Shown here one piece after another: positions 49,364 through 62,520 of a stretch of 64,000 bases of DNA. The stretch comes from Tatumella ptyseos ATCC 33301 (GTDB taxonomy: Bacteria; Pseudomonadota; Gammaproteobacteria; Enterobacterales; Enterobacteriaceae). Numbering within the stretch: the stretch's first letter is position 1; the number at the start of each line of letters is the position of its first letter. A model generated the notes under the pieces. That model did not search any database. It had not been told where the DNA came from and worked only from the letters and a program-made list of their open reading frames with translations. A program made the translations under genes and the position numbers. The stretch lies in assembly GCF_000735525.1 (NCBI RefSeq), contig NZ_JMPR01000020.1:1-64000 (forward strand). The letters are read 5' to 3'.

Positions 49364-50021
49364 CTCTTTCCGTCACGACCTCCTTATACCTCACTGTTGT
49401 TCCTTTATCTCTGCTGACTCCGAACTTCGGGTTTAAAAATGAGTTTCGTCCTGTTCTGTTTTTTTCCGGAAAAAGACCTGCTCCCTGATGCTATGTTCAT
49501 GACGGATATCCGGCCCTGACATATTTTGGTGACCAGGCTGTCTGCACCCTCGGCAGATATTTATCTACCGGGATGTCTGTCATAGAACAGAAGCAGCCAT
49601 GACTTTCTGCTTATTTTAATTCACTTCGTCAGTTCGTTTGCTCGCGGATAGGCTAAAAATATTTTCATTTTTGAAATGATTATAAAAACCCGATGTGAGT
49701 CACATGTCTGATTAATGAATAAGAAGAAATATAAACATTTTTATATTTATCAGGGGTGTTTATATTCCCTGCGGATGTCCAGGGATCAAATTTGTGCCAC
49801 TGCTCAACGCGTTTATGTCCATCATAACGTCGCCAGGGGGCGGAGATCATTTCATCCTGACGGTGCACATCCGGAGCCCCGGAGGTCGGCACATACCGGG
49901 ACCGCTTGTCATGGCGTGGCTATGTGCGGGGACAGGGTTTAGTGAAATAATGAACAATCCCTATCGACGAAGTCGATCCCTTTCCGTATGATGGCGCCAA
50001 TTTTTCCAGCGGGTTAATGTA
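49364..50021. other. 658-bp intergenic region, carB to folA
   Basis: No gene recognised; several short frames lack ribosome-binding sites and homology. In E. coli a large block (cai, fix, kef genes) lies here. Visible features are a 13-bp palindrome ATGTGAGTCACAT (49693-49705) and the folA promoter with a 15-bp inverted repeat over its -35. Confidence 0.55.
49963..49992 (+). promoter_or_regulatory. folA promoter with palindrome over -35
   Basis: TCGACG (49964-49969), 17-bp spacer, TATGAT (49987-49992), about 30 bp before folA. The -35 lies within the inverted repeat ATCGAC-GAA-GTCGAT (49963-49977). Confidence 0.6.
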
Positions 50022-50504
50022 ATGATTAGTTTGATTGCTGCAATGGCGGCAGATCGGGTGATTGGTATGGATAATGCGATGCCATGGAGTTTGCCAGCCG
50101 ATCTGGCCTGGTTTAAAAAACAGACCCTGAATAAACCCGTGATCATGGGGCGGCGAACGTTTGAGTCCATCGGCCGACCCTTACCGGGACGACTGAATAT
50201 CGTGATCAGCCGTACCGCAGGCACCTCTGAAGGTGTTAGCTGGGTAACGTCACCCGACGAGGCGCTGGCATTGGCCGGTGATGTGCCGGAAATTATGGTG
50301 ATCGGTGGCGGGAAAATCTATGCTCAGATGCTGGAAAAAGCTGACCGGCTCTATCTGACACATATCGATGCAGAAGTCGAAGGAGATACACTGTTCCCGG
50401 ATTATGATCCCGATCAGTGGCAGTCAGTATTCAGTGAGTTTCATGATGCTGACAGTAATAACACGCACAGTTTTTGCTTTGAGATCCTGGAGCGCCGGGT
50501 CTGA
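50022..50504 (+). CDS. folA: dihydrofolate reductase
   Basis: Reduces dihydrofolate to tetrahydrofolate with NADPH; the target of trimethoprim. The 160 residues start [20 protein letters not shown] with catalytic Asp27 in LPADLAW, the Met20 loop (GMDNAMPW), and the NADPH-binding GRRTFESIG and [10 protein letters not shown]. Length near E. coli (159 aa). A standard chromosomal enzyme, not an acquired dfr type. Confidence 0.98.
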   Translation: MISLIAAMAADRVIGMDNAMPWSLPADLAWFKKQTLNKPVIMGRRTFESIGRPLPGRLNIVISRTAGTSEGVSWVTSPDEALALAGDVPEIMVIGGGKIYAQMLEKADRLYLTHIDAEVEGDTLFPDYDPDQWQSVFSEFHDADSNNTHSFCFEILERRV

Positions 50505-52496
<1,992 letters not shown>

Positions 52497-52502
52497 CGTG
52501 AC

Positions 52503-52528
52503 CCGCCTGTATCTGCTTTTACAGGCGG
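52503..52528 (+). repeat. intercistronic hairpin in the PTS operon
   Basis: Perfect 9-bp stem CCGCCTGTA/TACAGGCGG with an 8-nt loop, 6 bp after the permease stop and about 40 bp before the glucosidase. No T tract, so likely an mRNA stability element. Confidence 0.65.
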
Positions 52529-52544
52529 TGAACGGTATGTTTAA

Positions 52545-53960
<1,416 letters not shown>

Positions 53961-53966
53961 AGTTTA

Positions 53967-53999
53967 TTCCGGGGCGGCCACTGACGGACGGCCCCGGAA
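53967..53999. terminator. convergent hairpin, glucosidase/apaH
   Basis: Arms TTCCGGGGC/GCCCCGGAA with partly pairing GGCC/GG-C inside, 6 bp after the glucosidase stop and 2 bp from the apaH stop. It could end transcripts from both sides, but neither has a proper T tract directly after the stem. Confidence 0.5.
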
Positions 54000-54001
54000 G
54001 G

Positions 54002-54826
54002 TTAACTCTTTTTCTTTTGCAGGGAAGGCTGGTGGAAATATTGCTGGTCTTCCCAGCGCAGTAAGGTAAGGGTTCCGCCCCAGCAGCATCCGGTGTCCAG
54101 TCCCAGTATACCTTCCGGAGTACCTTTACCCTCCAGCGATGCCCAGTGTCCGAATGCAATGGTATAGCCTTCACGTACCGGGCCTTCCAGCATAAACCAG
54201 GGTTTCAGCGGCGGAGTGGCTTTTTCCGGAACATCTTTACATATCATGTCCAGTTGCCCGTTCGGAAAGCAATAGCGCATCCGCGTCAGTGCATTAGCGC
54301 TGAAACGCAGCCTGGCCAGTCCGCTGAGTTCAGGTGTCCAGTTGTTAGGCATATCGCCGTACATGGCATCCAGGAAGAGTGGATAGCTGTCACTGGAAAG
54401 TATGACTTCCAGTTCTCTGGCACAGGCTTTAGCCGTGTCGATATCCCATTGCGGGGTGATCCCGGCATGGGCCATGACCAGCTTTTTATCTTCATCGACC
54501 TGTAATAAGGGTTGGCGACGTAGCCAGTTGATCAGCTCATCACAGTCCCCGGCAGCCAGCAGTGCCGCCAGGTTATCTTTAGGTTTGTTGCGACTGATCC
54601 CGGCATAGACAGCCAGAATATGGAGGTCATGGTTCCCCAGCACCAGTCGGACAGAGTCACCCAGTGACTTCACCTTTCTTAATACCGCAAGGGAGTCCGG
54701 GCCACGAGCGACTAAATCACCGGTCAGCCAGAGTTCATCCCGGGTCGGGTCAAAACTGACCTGATCCAGTAATGCACAAAATTCTGTATAACAACCGTGA
54801 ATATCGCCTATCAGATAAGTACTCAT
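54002..54826 (-). CDS. apaH: diadenosine tetraphosphatase (symmetrical)
   Basis: Hydrolyses Ap4A to two ADP, and in E. coli removes NpnN caps from RNA. The 274 residues carry the metallophosphatase motifs GDIHGCY (8-14), [10 protein letters not shown] and GNHDLH, and the later metal histidine in VMAHAGI. Length near E. coli (280 aa). Last gene of the lptD-surA-pdxA-rsmA-apaG-apaH run. Confidence 0.97.
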   Translation of the reverse strand: MSTYLIGDIHGCYTEFCALLDQVSFDPTRDELWLTGDLVARGPDSLAVLRKVKSLGDSVRLVLGNHDLHILAVYAGISRNKPKDNLAALLAAGDCDELINWLRRQPLLQVDEDKKLVMAHAGITPQWDIDTAKACARELEVILSSDSYPLFLDAMYGDMPNNWTPELSGLARLRFSANALTRMRYCFPNGQLDMICKDVPEKATPPLKPWFMLEGPVREGYTIAFGHWASLEGKGTPEGILGLDTGCCWGGTLTLLRWEDQQYFHQPSLQKKKS

Positions 54827-54879
54827 GTAAATCCTGTCAGCATAAACATCAGGCCTGCAGACACAGGCCGGAGGGGGGC

Positions 54880-55257
54880 TTAATGAAGCTGAGTAGAGAC
54901 TGCAAGGCGAAACACCGGGATCGGTGTCGTAAAGCGCTCACCATTTTCATCTTCCATGACATAGTGTCCCTGCATGGTTCCGATCGGCGTTTCGAGGACG
55001 GCACCACTGGTGTACTGGTATTCGTCCCCGGGCTTTATTCGCGGTTGTTCACCGACGACGCCTTCACCCTGAACCTCAGTCTCTTTCCCGTTACCATTCG
55101 TGATTAACCAGTAGCGTTCACGTAATTGCACTTCAGAGTGCCCTAAATTACGGATGGTGATTGTATAGGCAAAAACATAACGTTCTTCCTCAGGCAGCGA
55201 TTGCGAGGCGACATAAAATGTTTGTACATGTACGTAAACGCGTCTGGATCCACTCAT
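54880..55257 (-). CDS. apaG: Co2+/Mg2+ efflux protein ApaG
   Basis: Small protein with an immunoglobulin-like fold, linked to cobalt and magnesium tolerance in Salmonella; its biochemical role is unsettled. The 125 residues equal E. coli ApaG and carry the signature [21 protein letters not shown] and [16 protein letters not shown]. It lies 2 bp after rsmA and 53 bp before apaH. Confidence 0.95.
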   Translation of the reverse strand: MSGSRRVYVHVQTFYVASQSLPEEERYVFAYTITIRNLGHSEVQLRERYWLITNGNGKETEVQGEGVVGEQPRIKPGDEYQYTSGAVLETPIGTMQGHYVMEDENGERFTTPIPVFRLAVSTQLH

Positions 55258-55259
55258 GA

Positions 55260-56084
55260 TTAACTCTCCCGGGGTTGTTCCGGATGCTCTGTCAGCCAGT
55301 GTGCCAGCTGGCAGTATTGGGCAATCGAAATGTTCTCGGCTCGCAGGGTATCATCAATACCCAGATCAGAAAGCACCTGTGCGGAGAACAGATGGCCGAG
55401 GCTGTTGCGTAGTGTCTTACGACGTTTACCAAAGGCCTCTGTCGTGATCCTGCTGAGGACTTTGACATCCACTTCAGGGTACGGAGAACAGGTATGTGGC
55501 ACCAGGCGCACGACGGCAGAATCTACTTTCGGTGGCGGAGTAAAGGAGTGCGGCGGAACTTCCAGTACCGGAATGACCTGACAGTAGTACTGAGCCATGA
55601 CCGTCAGGCGGCCATAAGCTTTACTGCCGGGGCCTGCCACCAGGCGATTGACGACCTCTTTTTGCAGCATAAAGTGCATATCTTTAATCGCACCCGGATA
55701 GCTGAACAGATGGAACATCAATGGCGTTGAGATATTGTAAGGCAGGTTACCGAAAACACGTAACGGCTGCCCGCGCTCAGCGGCCAGTTCAGCAAAATTG
55801 AATGTCATCGCATCCTGCTGAAAAATAGTCAGTTTCGGGCCCAGGAACGGGTGAGTCTGCAGGCGGGCAGCCAGATCTCTGTCGAGTTCGACCACTGTCA
55901 GCGCATCGACTTTTTCACCGACCGGTTCGGTCAGCGCTCCGAGGCCGGGACCAATTTCAACCAAAGCATCACTCTTAAGCGGATGGATGGCTGAGACAAT
56001 GCTATCAATAATATATTGATCGTTCAGGAAGTTCTGCCCGAAACGTTTACGGGCATAGTGCCCCTGATGGACGCGATTATTCAT
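55260..56084 (-). CDS. rsmA: 16S rRNA dimethyladenosine transferase RsmA (KsgA)
   Basis: Dimethylates A1518 and A1519 of 16S rRNA, a late check in 30S assembly. The 274 residues contain RKRFGQNFL, the SAM motif [13 protein letters not shown] and the catalytic NLPYNIS. Length near E. coli (273 aa). Its start overlaps the pdxA stop by 8 bp, as in E. coli. Confidence 0.97.
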   Translation of the reverse strand: MNNRVHQGHYARKRFGQNFLNDQYIIDSIVSAIHPLKSDALVEIGPGLGALTEPVGEKVDALTVVELDRDLAARLQTHPFLGPKLTIFQQDAMTFNFAELAAERGQPLRVFGNLPYNISTPLMFHLFSYPGAIKDMHFMLQKEVVNRLVAGPGSKAYGRLTVMAQYYCQVIPVLEVPPHSFTPPPKVDSAVVRLVPHTCSPYPEVDVKVLSRITTEAFGKRRKTLRNSLGHLFSAQVLSDLGIDDTLRAENISIAQYCQLAHWLTEHPEQPRES

Positions 56085-57069
56085 TACTGCTCTTAATCAT
56101 ATTGATGGCGAGTTTAATCGCCGTAATAAAGCTGCCCGGATCGGCCTGCCCACGACCTGCCAGTTCAAGTGCAGTTCCATGGTCGACTGAAGTCCGGATA
56201 AATGGGAGGCCCAGGGTAATATTTACCGCCCGGCCAAATCCCTGATATTTTAATACCGGCAATCCCTGGTCATGATACATCGCCAGTACGGCATCGGCAT
56301 GTTCAAGATACTTTGGCTGAAACAGGGTATCGGCAGGCAGCGGCCCGATGAGCGAAATGCCCTGCTGGCGTAACTCTTCCAGTGCCGGTTCGATAATATC
56401 AATTTCTTCTCGTCCCATATGCCCGCTTTCGCCGGCATGAGGATTTAATCCGCAAACCAGAATTTTCGGTTCAGGAAGATGAAATTTCTGCTGTAAATCC
56501 CGATGAAGAATAGTGATCACTTCGTGCAGGTTTTCCCGCGTGATCGCGGCAGAGACATCTTTCAGTGGAAGATGTGTGGTCGCCAGAGCCACCCGCAGTT
56601 CGGTGGTTGCCAGCATCATCACGACTTTATGACAGCCGGCACGATCTGCAAAAAACTCGGTATGCCCGGTAAAAGGAATACCGGCTTCATTAATCACGCC
56701 CTTATGAACCGGGCCTGTGACCAGTGCTGAAAATTCTCCGGAAAGACAGCCATCACAGGCGGTCCTGAGAGATTCGACAACATATTCACTGTGACTGACG
56801 GATAACTGACCTGCTGTCACGGGGGCATTCAGTGCCACCGGCAGCAAGGTCAGAGTTCCTGCTTGCTGGGCAGTGGCAGGGAGATCCGGCTGATAATCGG
56901 TCAGCGTGACGGAAACCCCCAGCGCTGCGGCTCTGTCCAGTAACAGTTGTCTGTCGGCACAGACCACTAACTGAACTGGCCAGTCAACACTGGCCAGTTG
57001 CAACGTCAGGTCCGGACCAATCCCGGCGGGTTCGCCGGGAGTGATGACTATACGGGGTATATCAGTCAT
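56077..57069 (-). CDS. pdxA: 4-hydroxythreonine-4-phosphate dehydrogenase
   Basis: NAD-dependent, metal-requiring enzyme of pyridoxal 5'-phosphate synthesis. The 330 residues show [13 protein letters not shown] at the N terminus, [13 protein letters not shown], the metal-binding [14 protein letters not shown], and the C-terminal [13 protein letters not shown] with histidine ligands. It overlaps surA by 8 bp upstream and rsmA by 8 bp downstream, so all three are translationally coupled. Confidence 0.97.
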   Translation of the reverse strand: MTDIPRIVITPGEPAGIGPDLTLQLASVDWPVQLVVCADRQLLLDRAAALGVSVTLTDYQPDLPATAQQAGTLTLLPVALNAPVTAGQLSVSHSEYVVESLRTACDGCLSGEFSALVTGPVHKGVINEAGIPFTGHTEFFADRAGCHKVVMMLATTELRVALATTHLPLKDVSAAITRENLHEVITILHRDLQQKFHLPEPKILVCGLNPHAGESGHMGREEIDIIEPALEELRQQGISLIGPLPADTLFQPKYLEHADAVLAMYHDQGLPVLKYQGFGRAVNITLGLPFIRTSVDHGTALELAGRGQADPGSFITAIKLAINMIKSSNE

Positions 57070-58354
57070 TATTATCCAGAATCTTCACATAAGCAGATGC
57101 GCGTTCTTCCTGCATCCAGGTCTGAGCTTCTTCCGCAAATTTACGATTGAACAGGATATTATAGGCACGATCTTTCGCGACTTCATCTGTTCTGTCTACC
57201 TGACGGGTATCCAGCAACTGGATCAGGTGCCATCCGAAGGAAGAGCGAACTGGCTGACTGAGCTGACCTTTTTTCAGTTGCATCACTGCATCGCGGAACG
57301 CCGGGTCATAAATGTTCGGAGAGGCCCAGCCTAAATCGCCCCCCAGGTTGGCAGAACCCGGATCATCAGAATATTTATTAGCGGCATCAGCAAAGGTAAT
57401 TTTCCCCGCGCGGATCTCGGCCGCGATCTGCTCAATTTTGGCGTGAGCCTGCTGATCACTCATTATAGGGGTAATTTTGATCAGAATATGGCGTGCATGA
57501 ACTTCCGTTACCGAAACGTTCTGAGATTCACCGCGCATATCATTCACTTTCAGAATATGGAAACCCACACCTGAACGGATAGGCCCGACAATATCGCCTT
57601 TATGGGCAGCGCTTAAGGCCTGGCTGAACAGACCTGGCAGCTCTTCAATTTTGCCCCAGCCCATATTACCGCCTTTCAGCGCCTGTGGGTCGGCGGAATA
57701 GGTGACGGCCATTTTTCCGAAGTCGGCACCGTTTTTCAGCTCACCCACCAGTTTTTTCGCCAGGGCCTCTTCTTCATCAACCTGTTGCTGTGTCGGGTTT
57801 TCCGGCAACGGCAGCAGGATCATGCTGAGGTTAACTTCTGTGCCCGGCACGTTCTGGGATGAAATCTGTTTAGCCAGGTTATTCACCTCTTCAGGGAGGA
57901 TAGTAATACGGCTTCTGACTTCATTATTGCGAACCTCAGCAATCAGCATCTCTTTGCGGATCTGGTTACGGTAATCGTTGTAATTCACCCCGTCGTACGT
58001 CAGACGGCTACGTAACTGATCCATGCTCAGGTGGTTCTGAGCCGCGATGTTCTGAATCGCCTGATCCAGCTGCTGGTCACTGATCTGCAGGCCGGCACGC
58101 TGGCCCATCTGTGTGATGATGCTATCCATAATTTCGCGTTCGAGGATCTGATGACGTAAAGTCTGATCATCGGGCAATTGCTGGCCGGCCTCCTTTGCCT
58201 GAGTTTTAACCGTGCTCATCAGGTTATCAACATCGCTTTCGAGAACGACACCGTTGTTGACTATCGCTGCGACTTTATCAATCATCTGTGGCGCAGCCAG
58301 AGCAGTCGTTGCTTTAAGCGCGACACACAGAATCAGCATTCTCCAGTTCTTCAT
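57062..58354 (-). CDS. surA: periplasmic chaperone / peptidyl-prolyl isomerase SurA
   Basis: Escorts outer-membrane proteins, including LptD, from the Sec translocon to the Bam complex. The 430-residue precursor has a signal peptide ending in ALA (cleaved near 20), an N-terminal chaperone domain (about 21-170), two parvulin domains (about 172-273 and 282-382) and a C-terminal helix. Length near E. coli (428 aa). It lies 55 bp downstream of lptD, its main client's gene. Confidence 0.97.
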   Translation of the reverse strand: MKNWRMLILCVALKATTALAAPQMIDKVAAIVNNGVVLESDVDNLMSTVKTQAKEAGQQLPDDQTLRHQILEREIMDSIITQMGQRAGLQISDQQLDQAIQNIAAQNHLSMDQLRSRLTYDGVNYNDYRNQIRKEMLIAEVRNNEVRSRITILPEEVNNLAKQISSQNVPGTEVNLSMILLPLPENPTQQQVDEEEALAKKLVGELKNGADFGKMAVTYSADPQALKGGNMGWGKIEELPGLFSQALSAAHKGDIVGPIRSGVGFHILKVNDMRGESQNVSVTEVHARHILIKITPIMSDQQAHAKIEQIAAEIRAGKITFADAANKYSDDPGSANLGGDLGWASPNIYDPAFRDAVMQLKKGQLSQPVRSSFGWHLIQLLDTRQVDRTDEVAKDRAYNILFNRKFAEEAQTWMQEERASAYVKILDNND

Positions 58355-58409
58355 ACTATTTCCATCGTTGTTACCGCTATGCGGAATTTACCGGCCATAC
58401 ATTACAACA

Positions 58410-60782
58410 TCAAAATGCGGACTGATAAGGGATGATCCCCTGGCTCAGCATTTGACGGGTTCCCAGGCCATAGTCAGAACTCAGGCCCCGGAACTCAATG
58501 TTGAATGAAATCTGGTTGTCATAATTACTTGTATCGTTTTCCCAGCCATTGATCTTACGCTCATAGCCTAAACGGATGGCATAACAGCAAGAACTGTATT
58601 GGACACCTAACAATTGCTCAGCAGGTTTACGGTTACGGGTATCGTAATAGTAAGCGCCGACCACTGACCATGCATCTGCAATCGGCCAGCTGGCGGTGGC
58701 ACCTGCCTGTGATATTCCGTTTTTGTAAATCGGGCTGCTCAGCAAGGATTCATCGTTCAGTGCCGCAGCAACATACTGAGGACTGCTATAACGATAGCTC
58801 AACTGCACTAAGCGGTCAGCATCACGACGATATTCCAGGACAGCATTCCCCTGAGAGACATTGTCCAGTTTGGTGTCATATTGCAGACCGCCACGAACCC
58901 CCCAGCGATCACTGATCTTCCAGTAAGTATCTCCGGCCCAGGTCAGGCTCCCTGTACTGTCTTGATCGTCAATTGACGAAATTCCGGTACGTGCAGGGGT
59001 AAACGAATATATCTGACCCACAGAAATGTTAAATCGTTCAACCAGATTGCTATCATAAATGCGGGAAGTGACCCCGGTGGCCACCTGATCCGCAGAAGCG
59101 ATACGATCCAGGCCACTGTAGCTACGGTCACGGAACAGTCCGGTATAGTCCGTTTGCAGTAACGTTGAATCGTAAGGGTAGATATTGCTCTGATTACGAT
59201 AAGGGACATACAGATACTGAACCCGGGGTTCCAGAGTCTGAGTGTAGCCCGGAGACCAGGTCATATCCCGGTCAAAGACCATACGGCCATCGACTTTGAA
59301 TTGCGGCATCGTCCGGTTGACGGAATTTGCCAGATTATAGCGTGAACCGCTTTCTGTCAGCGCACCACTGTTGTAATCATCCAGATTATCCTGCTGATAA
59401 TGTGTCGCCAGCAGTTTGGCTTCGGTATTCAGACTTGCCCAGCCGTTGGATAACGGTAAGTCCAGGGTCGGCTCGATATGTAAACGGGTCGCCTGCGGAT
59501 AACGCGGGTTGGTGTTGGTAAAACGCGCTATCTGACCAAAGACATGGCCATCAAACGGTCCGATATCATTCTGATACAGGTTAACATCCAGCTGCGGCAG
59601 GGTGCGGTAAATATTACTGTTGGTGCGTGAGAACGTCTGGAAATCACGTGTCGATAAGGTGGCATCCCAGTGCGTATCGGCATAGCCAATGCTGAATTTC
59701 TGCGATGCATAACCATCTGTCGAGCTGTAGTATTTGGAATCCAGATCGTTAAAGTAGTAAGTATCACTGACCTTGGTGTAGTCAGCATTGAAACGCCAAT
59801 GCTGATCATAAACACCGGAATGACGCCAGTAAAATAACCAGCGGTCAGAGCTGGCGCTGTCTGCGATCCCCCTGGCGGATTTTTCATTGTTATATTGCTG
59901 ATCCGAAGGCAGGTAATCCAGCTCCATGAGTCCGCCACCTAACCCTGAAAGATAGCGGAATTCGTTCTGCAGCTGCATACCCCGCTTACTCATATAATGA
60001 GGCGTGATGGTGGCATCCATCTGCGGCGAAATATTCCAGTAATAAGGCAACATAAATTCGAAGCCATTATTATTACCGTATCTTGCATTCGGGATCAGGA
60101 AGCCTGAACGGCGGCGATCGCCGATCGGCAGTTGCAGATAAGGGCTGTAAAAAACAGGTACCGAGCCGATTTTGAAGCGGGCATTCCAGATTTCTGCCAC
60201 TTCTTCCTGCCGGTCCTGAATAATTTCAGAACCCACAACACTCCAGCTGTTACTGCCTGGCAGACAGGACGTAAAACTGCCGTTTTCCAGGATAGTGTAT
60301 CGGTTATTATCGCGCAGTTTCATCTCGGTCGCAGTGCCACGGCCCTGACGTCCGACCATCTGATAATCGCCATTCCAGACGTTGGTATTTTTATTATTCA
60401 GATTGCTCCAGGCTTTTGAGCCCTTCAGAATAACCTGATTATCGTCATAATGAACGTTGCCCAGTGCATCGACAGTCCGGGTGGGTGTACTCTGCCCGGG
60501 TTGCTCATTCTGATGAAGTTGTATTTCATCGGCCTGAAGCTGACCATTTCCCTGATTGACACTGACTTTACCGGAAAAAACGGAATTATTCGGATACGTC
60601 CCTTTTGCCGAGTCAGAATTTATGGTTACGGGCTGCTCATTAGGCGTTCCGCTGGTCAGCGGGCGATTATATGAGGGAACGCCCAGCATACATTGCGACA
60701 TCAGGTCATCGGCAAGGGTGTGCTGACTGTAGAGCGCTGCACCAATCATCGTGGCAAGCAGGGTAGGTATACGTTTATTCAT
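58410..60782 (-). CDS. lptD: LPS-assembly outer-membrane protein LptD
   Basis: Beta-barrel of the LptDE translocon that inserts lipopolysaccharide into the outer leaflet. The 790-residue precursor has a signal peptide ([20 protein letters not shown]...), a periplasmic beta-jellyroll OstA domain (about 50-200) and a C-terminal 26-strand barrel. The disulfide cysteines are conserved: SQCMLGV near the mature N terminus, TSCLPGS, and the adjacent pair YSSCCYA. The frame is open 12 codons further, but ATG 60782 gives the normal signal peptide. First gene of the run to apaH. Confidence 0.96.
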   Translation of the reverse strand: MNKRIPTLLATMIGAALYSQHTLADDLMSQCMLGVPSYNRPLTSGTPNEQPVTINSDSAKGTYPNNSVFSGKVSVNQGNGQLQADEIQLHQNEQPGQSTPTRTVDALGNVHYDDNQVILKGSKAWSNLNNKNTNVWNGDYQMVGRQGRGTATEMKLRDNNRYTILENGSFTSCLPGSNSWSVVGSEIIQDRQEEVAEIWNARFKIGSVPVFYSPYLQLPIGDRRRSGFLIPNARYGNNNGFEFMLPYYWNISPQMDATITPHYMSKRGMQLQNEFRYLSGLGGGLMELDYLPSDQQYNNEKSARGIADSASSDRWLFYWRHSGVYDQHWRFNADYTKVSDTYYFNDLDSKYYSSTDGYASQKFSIGYADTHWDATLSTRDFQTFSRTNSNIYRTLPQLDVNLYQNDIGPFDGHVFGQIARFTNTNPRYPQATRLHIEPTLDLPLSNGWASLNTEAKLLATHYQQDNLDDYNSGALTESGSRYNLANSVNRTMPQFKVDGRMVFDRDMTWSPGYTQTLEPRVQYLYVPYRNQSNIYPYDSTLLQTDYTGLFRDRSYSGLDRIASADQVATGVTSRIYDSNLVERFNISVGQIYSFTPARTGISSIDDQDSTGSLTWAGDTYWKISDRWGVRGGLQYDTKLDNVSQGNAVLEYRRDADRLVQLSYRYSSPQYVAAALNDESLLSSPIYKNGISQAGATASWPIADAWSVVGAYYYDTRNRKPAEQLLGVQYSSCCYAIRLGYERKINGWENDTSNYDNQISFNIEFRGLSSDYGLGTRQMLSQGIIPYQSAF

Positions 60783-60961
60783 ACGCAGTATCTGGGATTC
60801 CGTTAAAACTGGCATCATGCCGACAATTGGGCGAAGACTAACTTACCGCATTATGAAGCTGGTGTTAATCCTGATCTATCCGGTTTGCCGATAGGCGGTT
60901 GAGCAAATGACGGGTATGATAATGCAAATTTCGACCTGAAGCATGGCGAATTGAGGAGTTT

Positions 60962-61774
60962 ATGCGCTATTGGGGTAAAGTAATTGGATTTATGGCAGGT
61001 CTTCTCTCCGGCGCCGGTTTTTGGGGCGTGGTTCTGGGGATGATGATTGGCCATGCTATCGATAAAGTGATGAGCAGTAAGGGGCAGGGATATTTTTCTG
61101 ACAACCAGTCACGTCAGAACCTGTTTTTTCGCACGACCTTCCAGGTGATGGGACATCTGACCAAATCGAAAGGACGGGTCACCGAAGCTGATATTCAGAT
61201 GGCCACAGCGTTTATGGATCGTTTGCAATTGCATGGCGAGTCCCGTCGCTCAGCTCAACAGGCCTTTCGCGAAGGTAAGGACAGTCAGTACCCGTTACGC
61301 GAGAAGTTGCGTGAATTTCGCAGCGCCTGTTTCGGTCGTTTTGACCTGATTCGGATGTTTCTGGAAATTCAGGTTCAGGCGGCTTTTGCCGACGGCATTC
61401 TGCATCCCAGTGAACGACAGGTCTTATATGTCATTGCCGAAGAACTGGGCATTTCCCGCGGACAGTTTGATCAGTTTCTGCGGATGATGGCGGGAGGTGA
61501 GCAGTTCACCGGGGGGAGTTATTCCCGGCAGGAACAGTATCAGCAAGCGCAACGCGGACCGACACTGGAAGATGCCTGCAGTGTGCTGGGCGTCAAGCCG
61601 GGCGATGAGCCGACAACCATTAAGCGGGCTTACCGGAAACTGATGAGTGAGCACCATCCGGATAAACTGGTGGCGAAAGGGTTACCGCCGGAAATGATGG
61701 AAATGGCGAAACAGAAGACACAAAAAATCCAGTCTGCTTATGACCTGATCCGTAAAGAGAAAGGTTTTAAGTAG
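60962..61774 (+). CDS. djlA: DnaJ-like membrane co-chaperone DjlA
   Basis: Type III J-domain protein of the inner membrane that stimulates DnaK and can activate the Rcs envelope-stress pathway. The 270 residues contain an N-terminal transmembrane segment with glycines (about 7-30, [18 protein letters not shown]), a TerB-like helical domain (about 55-180) and a C-terminal J domain with HPD in [10 protein letters not shown]. Length near E. coli (271 aa). Divergent from lptD. Confidence 0.96.
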   Translation: MRYWGKVIGFMAGLLSGAGFWGVVLGMMIGHAIDKVMSSKGQGYFSDNQSRQNLFFRTTFQVMGHLTKSKGRVTEADIQMATAFMDRLQLHGESRRSAQQAFREGKDSQYPLREKLREFRSACFGRFDLIRMFLEIQVQAAFADGILHPSERQVLYVIAEELGISRGQFDQFLRMMAGGEQFTGGSYSRQEQYQQAQRGPTLEDACSVLGVKPGDEPTTIKRAYRKLMSEHHPDKLVAKGLPPEMMEMAKQKTQKIQSAYDLIRKEKGFK

Positions 61775-61782
61775 TCAGACGG

Positions 61783-61817
61783 AAGGGCCATTACCCGCGA
61801 GGGAAGTGGCCCTTTTT
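61783..61817 (+). terminator. djlA terminator
   Basis: Stem AAGGGCCA/TGGCCCTT with a partly paired 16-nt loop, closing with five T, 9 bp after djlA. It lies 13 bp from the convergent rluA stop. Confidence 0.82.
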
Positions 61818-61829
61818 CATGATAGCCGT

Positions 61830-62483
61830 TCAGAAGCCGGCAGGCTGGCGAAATGTCATCGGCGTACCGTACGCCGGATGCGTGATGGTCAGTGATTCTG
61901 CATGCAGTAACAAACGATCTGCCATCGCTAAGGCCTCAGGATGTGCATAGAACCGGTCTCCCAGAATGGGATGGCCCAGCGCCAGCATATGCACCCTGAG
62001 CTGATGTGAACGCCCGGTGATGGGTTTTAGTTCGACCCGGCAACTGGCTTCATCACAATAGTCCGTCACCCGCCATTCGGTCTGCGCCGCTTTTCCTGTC
62101 TCGAAGCACACTTTCTGCATCGGACGGTTTGGCCAGTCACAGATTAACGGCAGGTCGACCATTCCCTTTTCTGCCTCCGGATGGCCCCAGATGCGGGCAA
62201 CATAGGTCTTCTGAGGTTCGCGCTCACGGAACTGACGCTTCAGTTCACGTTCAGCCGCTTTGGTCAGGGCGACCACAATTACACCGCTGGTGGCCATATC
62301 CAGACGGTGAACCGACTGTGCCGTCGGATAATCACGCTGGACCCTGAGCATGATACTGTCATGGTGTTCCGGCAAACGTCCCGGAACGGACAGCAGCCCG
62401 CTCGGTTTATTCACCACCATGATATGGCTATCCTGATAAAGGATATGCAGCCAGGGTTCGCTGGGAGGATTATAGGGTTCCAT
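61830..62483 (-). CDS. rluA: dual-specificity pseudouridine synthase RluA
   Basis: Isomerises U746 in 23S rRNA and U32 in several tRNAs to pseudouridine. The 217 residues have the catalytic motif HRLDMATSG with Asp62, plus KPSGLLSVPGR and the ITGRSHQLRVHM signature of the RluA family. Length near E. coli (219 aa). It lies 37 bp downstream of rapA on the same strand. Confidence 0.96.
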   Translation of the reverse strand: MEPYNPPSEPWLHILYQDSHIMVVNKPSGLLSVPGRLPEHHDSIMLRVQRDYPTAQSVHRLDMATSGVIVVALTKAAERELKRQFREREPQKTYVARIWGHPEAEKGMVDLPLICDWPNRPMQKVCFETGKAAQTEWRVTDYCDEASCRVELKPITGRSHQLRVHMLALGHPILGDRFYAHPEALAMADRLLLHAESLTITHPAYGTPMTFRQPAGF

Positions 62484-62520
62484 TCACGTTTCCATCGGGG
62501 ACCGAAGCCCCCGTAACCGG

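Noticed and set aside
49693-49705. ATGTGAGTCACAT palindrome as a CRP site
   Set aside because: CRP needs TGTGA and TCACA six bases apart; here only one base separates the half sites.
49715-49991. Overlapping plus-strand frames before folA
   Set aside because: They overlap each other, lack ribosome-binding sites and run into the folA promoter.
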